In this document: in pieces, positions 37,117 to 44,692 of the stretch | How positions within the stretch are numbered: the stretch's first letter is position 1 | Layout: each line of letters begins with the position of its first letter | Assembly: GCF_013280595.1 (NCBI RefSeq) | Contig: NZ_JAAATY010000007.1 | Coordinates: 283,552 to 347,551, forward strand | Direction: 5' to 3' | Source of the DNA: Kibdelosporangium persicum | GTDB lineage: Bacteria; Actinomycetota; Actinomycetes; Mycobacteriales; Pseudonocardiaceae | DNA length: 64,000 nt | The notes under the pieces: model-generated | Told to the model about the DNA's origin: nothing | What the model saw: the letters and a program-made list of their open reading frames with translations, nothing else | The model's database searches: none | Position numbers and translations under genes: made by a program

Positions 37117-37434
37117 CTAGGGCGGCGGTTTGGGGTCGAGTTCCCGGGCGAAAAACGCCGACGCCTTCAGAACCTCGTTCGCCCGCCGCAGTTCACGATT
37201 CTCCCGCTCCAGCTCAGCAATCCGCGCAGCATCACTCGTCGACATCCCCGGCCGTTTCCCACCATCAACCTCGGCCTGCCGCACCCACGTCCGCAACGCC
37301 TCCCGATGCACCCCGAGCTGATCCGCGACCCGGCCGATCGTCCCGGTCCGCTCACCTGTCTGCTCACGAAGCTCAAAGACCATCCGAACCCCACGTTCCC
37401 GCAGCTCAGACGAGTACTTCCTCGGTGGTGCCAT
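37117..37434 (-). CDS. IS3-family transposase OrfA
   Basis: Encodes 105 residues from the ATG at 37434. The helix-turn-helix (TIGRVADQLGVHREALRTWV) and a leucine-zipper-like coiled coil (IAELERENRELRRANEVLKA) are intact, as in IS3 OrfA. It ends ELDPKPPP next to the start of orfB, where IS3 elements use programmed -1 frameshifting to make the OrfAB transposase. OrfB is broken, so only an OrfA DNA-binding protein could be made. Confidence 0.85.
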   Translation of the reverse strand: MAPPRKYSSELRERGVRMVFELREQTGERTGTIGRVADQLGVHREALRTWVRQAEVDGGKRPGMSTSDAARIAELERENRELRRANEVLKASAFFARELDPKPPP

Positions 37435-37486
37435 AGCTCCTCACCCTTCCAGGTATCAGAGCCTCCAACCAACCCGGGGTGGTCCA

Positions 37487-37679
37487 AGAGATCGACCGGA
37501 GGGGCGACGAGCGGGGCGGCCCAGGCGGGCACACCAAGCCAAAGCGCAAGGTTGAAGACGTTGCCGAAGCCAAACAAGAATGTCAGGCCAACAACCGTTC
37601 CCATGATCACGGTGACCGACCTGACAACAACCGCCGGGTCGACGGCGGGCCGGGCCTTGCCGAACTCGACCGCGGCCAT
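37487..37679 (-). pseudogene. SpdB/DUF2637-like transfer membrane protein, cut by IS3
   Basis: VRSVTVIMGTVVGLTFLFGF, then GNVFNLALWLGVPAWAAPL and VAPPVDL is the membrane part of SpdB-type (DUF2637-like) proteins from actinomycete conjugative plasmids and AICEs. The frame opens at the ATG at 37679 and ends at the IS3 terminus after 64 codons. It is direct evidence that conjugative-element DNA was here. Confidence 0.65.
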
Positions 37680-37869
37680 CAGGCATCCCGCCCAGCGGAT
37701 CCACGGGAAGGTGCCCTCGATCACCAGTCGGCCAGCAAGACCCCCGGTTAGACCTCCATCCTTCTGCATGGTGCCCTGCCGACAGCAGCGTTCCGCACCG
37801 GCTCCCGCGCAGAATCGCTGATCGGCTTGCCCTTGCCGGGTCATCCGCGTGTCAGGGCCTGGCGGGACA

Positions 37870-39087
37870 TCAGGCGGTGCGTGAAGTTCCTGCGACCTCG
37901 TGCGCGTGGAACCGGAACAGGTTGGTCAGATGCCGGTCGGCAACGCGCGCGAGCGCCAGTGCCCTGAGGTCGAAGGTACCCGGTTCCTCTGCCAACAGGC
38001 CGATCCCGGCTGTTGCCCGGTCGGTAGCCAGAGCGAGGGCGATTTTGGCGTGGATTCCGTTGCGGAACAAGAATTTCTCGAGGTAGCGCTGCGAGGAGGG
38101 ATGCTGCTGGCTCAAGGGAGCCAGCATGTCGAGCGAGACCACGCCTGAGTGCTGGTAGAGAGGCAGGAACGCAGGCTGCGCGAAAGGATCGTGCTGATGG
38201 GCGCTTTCGATATAGTGCGTAACCATTCGACCGGCACGACCGTTCACCACGGGCGCGCGGTCGGTGAAGACCTCGGGCAGTGTCCGTCCGATGAAGAACG
38301 TAGCGTGCCGATACCCGAAGTAGCGGCCGAGTGAATCGACCACTGCCTCCTGAAAGGCGCTGAGGTTCGGCGCACGTTCGCACTCGTCCAGTAGGCCCAA
38401 TAGCTTTTGTAGATCCGCGGCGTGCAACAGCTGGGCTGGGTCCGCCGGCGGCCGACCGGTGAACGATCGACGCGACCTGAGCTCGGGCAAGGACTGTGCT
38501 GGGTACGGGTGGTCCGGCAAGCTGATCCAGCCCACTGTGGACGTTTCCTTGATCGCGACCCGCACCGGCCGGAAAGTGGCGGGGTCGGTGTCCGTGCTAT
38601 GCCGGACGACTTCGTCGAAGAACCACCCGGATGTGATCATAGCCAGCTCACCAGGCGATTCGGCCAGCGCCGTCCGCACTGCGGGAGCGTTCAGCAATCG
38701 GAGCGCCAAGTTGATCGAGGTGCCAGTGACCCCGTGCTCGTCGTAGGCGACTTCTCCGGCGTGCAGGGCCATCCGCAGCCGGATCTGTTCTTCGGCCGGG
38801 TGACTCGTGTTGTGGTGGTGCAGCGCTGTTGCCAGTGCCAGCGGCACCGAGTCCACGAACGGGGCCTTGAGTACCTGGGCAGGGGCCAGCACGATCACAC
38901 CATCGCCCCGATCCTCGTGGTCGCATTCGGCCCACGGAATGCCTGCCTTGTCGAACGCCTGCCGCAGAGCGCGGTACAGGCCCGCGCGCACGGTGAGTTG
39001 ATGGGGTCTGGTCCGGCGCTGCTCTGTGAAACCTTCGACGTCGACGACCAGGACTGTGCGGTGGACGGCTGCTCGTGGATACTTCAT
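37870..39087 (-). CDS. Class III nucleotidyl-cyclase-domain protein with GAF/LuxR-sensor-like C-terminus
   Basis: Encodes 405 residues. The ATG at 39087 has AAGGGGAGAGACAG upstream; in-frame codons further up lack a ribosome site. Residues 10-190 look like the cyclase-like domain of actinobacterial regulators: TVLVVDVEGFTEQRRTRPHQ, HEDRGDGVIVLAPA and MALHAGEVAYDEHGVTGTSI. The metal-binding Asp (DVEG) and the second acidic site (DRGDG) are present. Residues 235-400 resemble the sensing half of LuxR-type regulators, but no helix-turn-helix follows. It may be a signal-regulated cyclase or a catalytically idle regulator. It is last in a run of four minus-strand genes with the sensor kinases. Confidence 0.75.
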   Translation of the reverse strand: MKYPRAAVHRTVLVVDVEGFTEQRRTRPHQLTVRAGLYRALRQAFDKAGIPWAECDHEDRGDGVIVLAPAQVLKAPFVDSVPLALATALHHHNTSHPAEEQIRLRMALHAGEVAYDEHGVTGTSINLALRLLNAPAVRTALAESPGELAMITSGWFFDEVVRHSTDTDPATFRPVRVAIKETSTVGWISLPDHPYPAQSLPELRSRRSFTGRPPADPAQLLHAADLQKLLGLLDECERAPNLSAFQEAVVDSLGRYFGYRHATFFIGRTLPEVFTDRAPVVNGRAGRMVTHYIESAHQHDPFAQPAFLPLYQHSGVVSLDMLAPLSQQHPSSQRYLEKFLFRNGIHAKIALALATDRATAGIGLLAEEPGTFDLRALALARVADRHLTNLFRFHAHEVAGTSRTA

Positions 39088-39202
39088 CTGTCTCTCCCCT
39101 TCCCCGTGCACCGCCGCAGGGATCGCGCCTACCGCGTTGCCTGGCGGTCTCTTCATGGCCCCTGGGCATCGTCCAGGGGCCATGGATTACCCAGAAATTG
39201 GA

Positions 39203-39724
39203 TCAGAGTGGATGTTTGGGGCCGAAGCCGTAGGTGAGGTTGTCGAAGTAGTAGTTGGGCCCGGTGGCCCCGCCACTCGGCAGATTGCTCACCGAACTGT
39301 CATAGGCTTTGAAGATCGCCACTGATCGGGTCAAGCAGTTGTTCCACAGCGCGTCGTACGATTGTCCGTAGAGTTGGCTGACCTTGTTGGACGCGGCCCC
39401 CACTGAGCTGTTGGGAGTGTCCTTACAGCGCCATTGGGTGTAGTAGCCACGCGTGATTCCCTTACCCCGCAAGCCCCTGAACGTGTCGAACATGGTGTTG
39501 AGGTCGCCGCTGTCCCGCCAGTTGTAGGACGCTGATTCGGTGGCGCCGAAGTTCCAGCTCTGGCTGTCACCGATACGAAACGCCCACCCGACGTGTCCCA
39601 TCCTGGCTGGACCGACCGGGGCGCCGGTAGGGGCGTTGAACATACAGACAACCCCTGGCCCCAGCGCTTGTGCCGGAACGGCCGCGACCGTCAGTGCCGC
39701 GAATCCCATGGCAGCGCCGATCAC
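39203..39724 (-). CDS. Secreted protein, possibly a permuted papain-like (NlpC/P60-type) hydrolase
   Basis: A 173-residue frame from a GTG at 39724. It opens with a hydrophobic stretch ending VAAVPAQA, a signal-peptidase site, but lacks the positive N-region. An ATG at 39770 with AAAGGGAAGG before it would supply one (MEKKS...), if one base were added or lost in the A5 run at 39760-39764. Either the start is atypical or the gene has a frameshift in its signal peptide. The mature part has GHVGWAF near residue 43 and LWNNCLTRSV near 128. This His-then-Cys order is that of permuted NlpC/P60-type hydrolases, a tentative assignment. Confidence 0.6.
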   Translation of the reverse strand: MIGAAMGFAALTVAAVPAQALGPGVVCMFNAPTGAPVGPARMGHVGWAFRIGDSQSWNFGATESASYNWRDSGDLNTMFDTFRGLRGKGITRGYYTQWRCKDTPNSSVGAASNKVSQLYGQSYDALWNNCLTRSVAIFKAYDSSVSNLPSGGATGPNYYFDNLTYGFGPKHPL

Positions 39725-39878
39725 GATCGCGAGCTCGCTTGCTTCGTTGTCGTGGCGACTTTTTCTCCATCACAGCCTTCCCTTTCCGTTGTCCTGACCG
39801 GTACGGGAGGAATGGTGGTGCGATCCACGGCGACGTGTCATGCCGTGCGTTGTATGACGGGTGGTGGCACCACATCTA

Positions 39879-40985
39879 CTACGCCGGTACCCAGAGTTCC
39901 GCGTACGGGTCTGGTTCGAGCAGCAGTCCGCCGCCCGCGGCGATGAGTGTTTCCCTGGCTCTGACAACGGACTCGGCGTCTGGCGGGGTGGTGCCCCGGG
40001 TGACGAGGATGGTCAGCAGCACCTTGGCGTCGTCGATGTCGGCGCGTACCACGACCGCCTGGTTATGGTCAGCCAGTGAAAGCAGCAGCGTGCGGGCGGC
40101 GCCGGCCAGCACGGCGAGGTTTTTCTCGTTAGGTCGCTCTGCGCGGAGCCGACGGTCGTGGAGGTCGACCGACAGTCCGGCGGCGCGCGCTTCTTCAGCC
40201 ACGCGATGTAGGTCGTTCCCCACGGGTGTCGCCTCGGTCTCGACCAGTCGCCGCAGCCACGCCGCTCGGCTTCGGACCACCTCACGTTGGTTCTGATCGG
40301 TGATCAGGTCGCTGTACGCCAGTGCCTCCAGGGTTTGCAGTATCCGGTCATGCAAGGCGCGCACGTGGCGATGCCGTTCACGTTCGACTGCCAATTGGGT
40401 AGCGCTGGTCACTTCACGCCGCCGGGCCTCGACGATCTCCGCGTCCGCCCGGCGTTGTGCACGCACGGCCGCCCAGCCGATCACCGTGTAGGCCACGTAA
40501 CCCGGCACCACTCCCAGAGTCGCCACCGGGTCCACGTGGTGAAAGACACTGACAGCCAACGTGTAGCCACCGCTCCAGGTCAGGCCGGCCAGCACCGCCC
40601 CCAGAGCCGACCGCACCGCCATGCCCAGCGTCAAGGACAGCAGAACGGTGTACGGAAAGGTGAAGAAACTCCACCCCTGCGGCCAGTACGGTGTGATCGA
40701 GGCGTTGGCGAGCATGGCGGCAGGCCCCATGGGGATGTCCACGGCCAGACCGGCCCGGGTGACCATCCCGGCGCGCCGCCAGATGAGCAGGACGACGCAG
40801 GTGCACAACGCCAATCCGGCCAGCAGCACCAGCGCGAGTGCCGGCTCGGAGAACTTCCGCCACACGAAAGGCACTGCGAAGGCGACCACGGCCAACGCAC
40901 TCAGCCGAATCACCACGGCGATGAGCAGAGCTGCCTGCGCCAGTGCTCCATCGAGAGCGGCGATGTACCGGTCGCGCAACGTCAT
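39879..40985 (-). CDS. Membrane sensor kinase subunit: phospho-acceptor His kept, ATP-binding domain degenerate
   Basis: Encodes 368 residues. The ATG overlaps the stop of the upstream kinase gene (ATGA). About six membrane helices (residues 15-165) precede a dimerisation helix with HVRALHDRILQTLEAL, the DesK/NarX-type H-box (His near 212). The region that should bind ATP is eroded: where the N-box should be is AARTLLLSLADHNQ, where DxGxG should be is VTRGTT, and the glycine-rich lid is absent. The protein should therefore accept a phosphate but not catalyse its transfer. It shares AWLRRLVETE with its neighbour (AWLRRLVAAE), so the two are diverged paralogues. Expected partner: 40982-42085; expected output: 42275-42985. 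Confidence 0.85.
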   Translation of the reverse strand: MTLRDRYIAALDGALAQAALLIAVVIRLSALAVVAFAVPFVWRKFSEPALALVLLAGLALCTCVVLLIWRRAGMVTRAGLAVDIPMGPAAMLANASITPYWPQGWSFFTFPYTVLLSLTLGMAVRSALGAVLAGLTWSGGYTLAVSVFHHVDPVATLGVVPGYVAYTVIGWAAVRAQRRADAEIVEARRREVTSATQLAVERERHRHVRALHDRILQTLEALAYSDLITDQNQREVVRSRAAWLRRLVETEATPVGNDLHRVAEEARAAGLSVDLHDRRLRAERPNEKNLAVLAGAARTLLLSLADHNQAVVVRADIDDAKVLLTILVTRGTTPPDAESVVRARETLIAAGGGLLLEPDPYAELWVPA

Positions 40986-42085
40986 CGGTTCACCGGCACC
41001 GAAACGAGTACCCGCGTTCCCCTGCTCGGAAAGGACTCGATGCGCGCCTGGCCGTCGACCTCGATCAGCCGCCGCTGGATCGACTCGCGAATGCCCACCC
41101 CGACAGGCGCCACCGAGGTGTCGAAACCTCTTCCGCCGTCGATCACTTCAATCGTGAGGGCGCCGTCGACGACGTCGAGGTTGACGTCGGCCTCGGTGAC
41201 ACCCGCGTGTTTGACCACGTTCGTCAACGCTTCCCGTGTCGCGCCAAGCAACGCGTCCGTTCTCTCGCCAGTCAGCTCTGGGCGCGTTGCCGCCCACCGG
41301 ACATTGAGCCGTAGACCTGTCGACTCCTTCTCCCGGAACAACTGCTGGAGATCGTCGAACACGTCGCCTGAGCCTGCGGCTGGTTCGGCCGCGACAAGCC
41401 GCCGGAGCCAGGCTGTCTCGGATCTCAACTGCTGCCGGACGTACTCATCGGGCACCGCGTCCGCGGCCATGAGGCCCTCCAACACGTCCAGCAGTGCGCC
41501 ACGAAGCATCTGGGCCTGCCGTACTCGCTCACGTTCCCTGGCGAGGCGGCTCGCCGCAGCGACGGCGTGTTCCCTCTGGGTGTCAAGGTGGTTCGCCGCG
41601 ATGCGGACCGAAGTCGCGATCAGCCAGCTGATCATCGTGACCACGAGCGGATTGGCTATGTCCGGCACGACTGTCCATGTCACTTCCGTCATGGTGGCGG
41701 CAACGGCGACAGCGGCAGCCGCGCCCACCCCCAGCGTCGTCACGAAGGACCACCCGGCCAATCCAGCCACTGGAACAGCGATGATCAGATAGTTGTAGGA
41801 GTGGCTGACGGTGTCGGTGGGCGGGATGGTTCCCGGCCAGAGCACGGCGATCGTGACGGCCACGTCGGCGAACGCCGCCACCTGCGGAATTCGGCGCCGC
41901 CGAAGGCAAATCGTGATGAACAGCAAGCTTTCCGTGACGCAGAAGCCGACTACACCCAGTAGTAGCGGAGTCCCCGCTATGACCAACGGAACCAACAACG
42001 GCAGTGAGAACAACCGGCCCACGGCCACCACCACGACCAGGACCCGCTCGACATGGTTGGCTGCGCTCTTGACCGCGCTCACCAC
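40982..42085 (-). CDS. Membrane sensor kinase subunit: ATPase domain intact, phospho-acceptor His missing
   Basis: Encodes 367 residues from a GTG at 42085 or 42082, without a strong ribosome site. Five or six membrane helices (about 15-165) are followed by a dimerisation helix reading VRQAQMLRGALLDVLEGL. Aligned to HDRILQTLE of the partner it reads RGALLDVLE, so the H-D pair is R-G. The ATPase domain is canonical: REALTNVVKHAG (N-box, near 285), VIDGGRGFD (G1, near 315), VGVGIRESIQRR (G2, near 328) and SRGTRVLVSVPV. It can bind ATP but has no histidine of its own to phosphorylate. Its stop overlaps the start of 40985-39879, so both subunits are translated together. Confidence 0.87.
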   Translation of the reverse strand: MVSAVKSAANHVERVLVVVVAVGRLFSLPLLVPLVIAGTPLLLGVVGFCVTESLLFITICLRRRRIPQVAAFADVAVTIAVLWPGTIPPTDTVSHSYNYLIIAVPVAGLAGWSFVTTLGVGAAAAVAVAATMTEVTWTVVPDIANPLVVTMISWLIATSVRIAANHLDTQREHAVAAASRLARERERVRQAQMLRGALLDVLEGLMAADAVPDEYVRQQLRSETAWLRRLVAAEPAAGSGDVFDDLQQLFREKESTGLRLNVRWAATRPELTGERTDALLGATREALTNVVKHAGVTEADVNLDVVDGALTIEVIDGGRGFDTSVAPVGVGIRESIQRRLIEVDGQARIESFPSRGTRVLVSVPVNR

Positions 42086-42274
42086 TTCAGCTTGGCCTAC
42101 CGGTCACCGGACGGGAACCCGCTCCACAAACAAAGTGGGGCACCGTGTGGTGCGAATGACCGACACACCGCCCCCTACCGGGCCCGGCCACCCGCCTCAC
42201 ACAATGCCGGAGGGGGAGCCAACTCCCAGATGCGTCCATCGGGAGGACGACACCCGCCCAAGGAGAACGCCAGA

Positions 42275-42985
42275 ATGACCACAGAGGGCAACCGGCGGCC
42301 GGAGGAGGACGACGTGATCCGGGTGGCCATCGTCGACGACCACCCGATCGCCCGCTACGGCATCGAACACGTACTCACCGGCACTCGCCACATCGACGTC
42401 GTCCTCACCGCGGGATCCGTCCGGGAACTCGCCGAGGCCTTGCCCGAGCACACGGCACTGGACGTCCTCATCGTCGACCTGTACCTCGGCACAGACGAAC
42501 CAGCGCTGGCCGCGGTCACCGAACTGGCCGCCAGTACCCGGGTTCTGGTCATGTCCGCCTCCGGGCGGCCCGCGGACGTCCTTGGCGCCATCCGCGCCGG
42601 GGCGAGCGGGTACATCACCAAGCACTCCGGCGCCGAGCTGATCATCTCCACAGTCGAAACCGTGGCAGCGGGCGGTTTCCTGCTCTCGGCGGAACTCGCC
42701 GACGTCATCCAGGCCGAGTTGATCAAGCATCTGCCGGCCGCGACCACCCCCGCCGCGGACTCCGGACCGCGGTTGTCGCCTCGCGAGGAGGAGACACTGC
42801 GGTGGGTCGCGAAAGGATTCACCCACGCCCAGATCGGAACCCGAATGGGTGTCAGCAAAGCCACCGTCGACACGTACGTGGAACGCATCCGCGCGAAACT
42901 CCAAGTCGGCAACAAAGCCGAACTCACCCGCGCAGCGCTCAACCGACTCAACAACCCAGGCACCAACCCAGGACGCTGGGTCTGA
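42275..42985 (+). CDS. NarL/FixJ-type response regulator
   Basis: Encodes 236 residues from the ATG at 42275, behind AAGGAGAACGCCAGA. The receiver domain has the acidic pair D21-D22 (VAIVDDHP), phospho-acceptor D68 (VLIVDLYLG), the Ser/Thr switch (VLVMSASG) and Lys in YITKHS. A LuxR/NarL helix-turn-helix follows (LSPREEETLRWVAKGFTHAQ, then IGTRMGVSKATVDTYVERIR). It is transcribed divergently from the two kinase genes across 189 nt, which presumably hold shared regulatory sites. It is the only receiver protein nearby and therefore the probable target of the kinase pair. Confidence 0.92.
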   Translation: MTTEGNRRPEEDDVIRVAIVDDHPIARYGIEHVLTGTRHIDVVLTAGSVRELAEALPEHTALDVLIVDLYLGTDEPALAAVTELAASTRVLVMSASGRPADVLGAIRAGASGYITKHSGAELIISTVETVAAGGFLLSAELADVIQAELIKHLPAATTPAADSGPRLSPREEETLRWVAKGFTHAQIGTRMGVSKATVDTYVERIRAKLQVGNKAELTRAALNRLNNPGTNPGRWV

Positions 42986-43184
42986 CAGCGCTGCACGAGA
43001 CGGCGACGGCCTTCCACGGACAGCGGGTTACCGAGGAGCACGAGGCTATCCTCCAGGCCGGTTGTCGCTTCCGCGGGTCTGTGTCCTGATCACGCGCCGC
43101 AAACAGCCATCTCGTCACCCCGCGTGTGCGCTACGACCACGCCGTCACACCAGGCGATCAAGGCGACGGCTGACGCCGCTGGGC

Positions 43185-43608
43185 GCTGCGGTGATCGTCG
43201 CGCGGCGGAATGCGTTTGCCCCAAAGGACAGCACCACCCACCAAACCGATCTCCGCGACGACCTGATCCAATACTTGACCGCGCTCAGCAACTCCCTCGC
43301 CGGGTTCTTCGCCATCGCGGCAGCCGCGTCGTTCTCGGGGCTGCTCACCGCCACCGGCCTGTCGCCCGCGGAGATCCGCGAACAGGCCATGGGCGACCAG
43401 CTGCTCCCACAGACGCGAACCATCTACCGGCAGGCCGCGGCCCGCGGCGAGATCATCCTGGAAGGCATTCCGCCAGCGGTGCTCGCCCTGCCATTCGACC
43501 TCGTACGACACGACTTGCTCATACCTCAAACCCCTCAACGCCGAACGCATCCACTCGATCGTCGATGAGATATTCCTGCGCCTCGTGCGGGCCCACCGCA
43601 CGAGCTGA
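43185..43608 (+). pseudogene. TetR-family regulator, ligand-binding half only
   Basis: DLRDDLIQYLTALSNSLAGF, AAASFSGLLTATGLSPAEIR, QLLPQTRTIYRQAAARGEII and GIPPAVLALPFDLVRHDLL form the C-terminal domain of a TetR-like repressor. A frameshift near 43525 moves the end (LNAERIHSIVDEIFLRLVRA, then HRTS stop) to another frame. The N-terminal helix-turn-helix is absent. Confidence 0.78.
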
Positions 43609-43867
43609 GGACCTGCTCAGAGCCGCTACCAGCCGCTTGCCGACCAGCTGGCCGAGTATCGCGAAACATTGAAGGCAAGCAGGAAATGACGTCCGATCGA
43701 GACTGATCTCGGTGGCATCGCCGTGAGACAACCGAGAAACGCCAGATCGGACAAGATCGACATGTCATTCGTGGTGGGACCCTACATGATCACGGGCCGC
43801 GCTGTTGATCTACTAGTTGGTCACTCGATGTGGTGATACCGGTTCGTCCTAATTCGCCGCCGGCGAG

Positions 43868-44677
43868 GCCGGTCGGTTGCACCCCGACCTCAAGTTCGGC
43901 GACGTTGTGCTGGCCAAGAAGATCTACGCGATCCACGGCGGCAAGGAGGACGACACGGGATTTCGGCCACGTCCCATCTCATGGCAGCCCGATCATGGCC
44001 ACCTCCAGCGGGCCGAACGTGTCGCCGAGGACGACGCGTGGCGAAACGCGCGTCCCGACCGGCGGCGAGTTGAGGCGAAAGCAGTCGTACGCGCGATCGC
44101 TTCCGGCGAGGTCGTGTTGGACTCGGTCGATTCGCCGCTCGCGCGGATACTCAAAGAGCAGTACAACGATGCCGCGGCGATCGAGATGGAGGGAGCCGGG
44201 GCCGCGGTCGCCAGCCACCTGAACAAGTCGCTCCCCATGGTTGTCCTACGGGGAATCAGCGACTATGCCAACGGCCAGAAGGAAGCGGCCGATCAGGACG
44301 GCTGGCAGGAACACGCCGCGCGCAACGCAGCGGCGTTCGCCGTGACTCTGTTGACAGAACTCATACCCGACCGCTGGGCCGCCTCATCGCAGGCCGCTCG
44401 TGCGGTGGAGGAAGACCTGCTGTACGGGAGCGCGGAACAGCAGATCGCAGCCACGGATGCCTTGAGCAGCGGTCGTTTTGAGAACGCGGTGTCCGTGCTG
44501 GTGCGAGGTTTCGAGGCGACCCTCGACCCTGATGTGACCTGTCGGATCATCGCGGCACTGGGCCGTTTGAGGACCATTCTCGCACGGGATGCCTTAAGAA
44601 CCCTGAAACCACGCTATCGGATCGAGGAGCTCGCCATTCGCCGAGCCCTCGAGGCGTGGCAGGAACCACTGGAATGA
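43868..44677 (+). pseudogene. Nucleoside phosphorylase/HEAT-repeat protein, N-terminus lost
   Basis: The frame from about 43868 (EAGRLHPDLKFGDVVLAKKI) gives about 269 residues. The first 160 are the second half of a PNP/UDP phosphorylase-family (MTA/SAH nucleosidase-like) domain, including the ligand-binding AAIEMEGAGAAVASH and catalytic RGISDYANGQK (Asp). The last 90 residues are HEAT-like helices (LLYGSAEQQIAATDALSSGR). About 80-90 N-terminal residues with the phosphate or ribose site are missing, and no ribosome site precedes the TTG at 43877. Such domains fused to repeats occur as NAD- or nucleotide-degrading effectors in bacterial conflict systems. It is 15 nt upstream of the lipoprotein gene. 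Confidence 0.65.
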
Positions 44678-44692
44678 AAGGGGATCGACTTT

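Noticed and set aside
40287..41792. A 501-codon forward ORF across both kinase genes
   Set aside because: It crosses two well-defined minus-strand genes and has low-complexity content.
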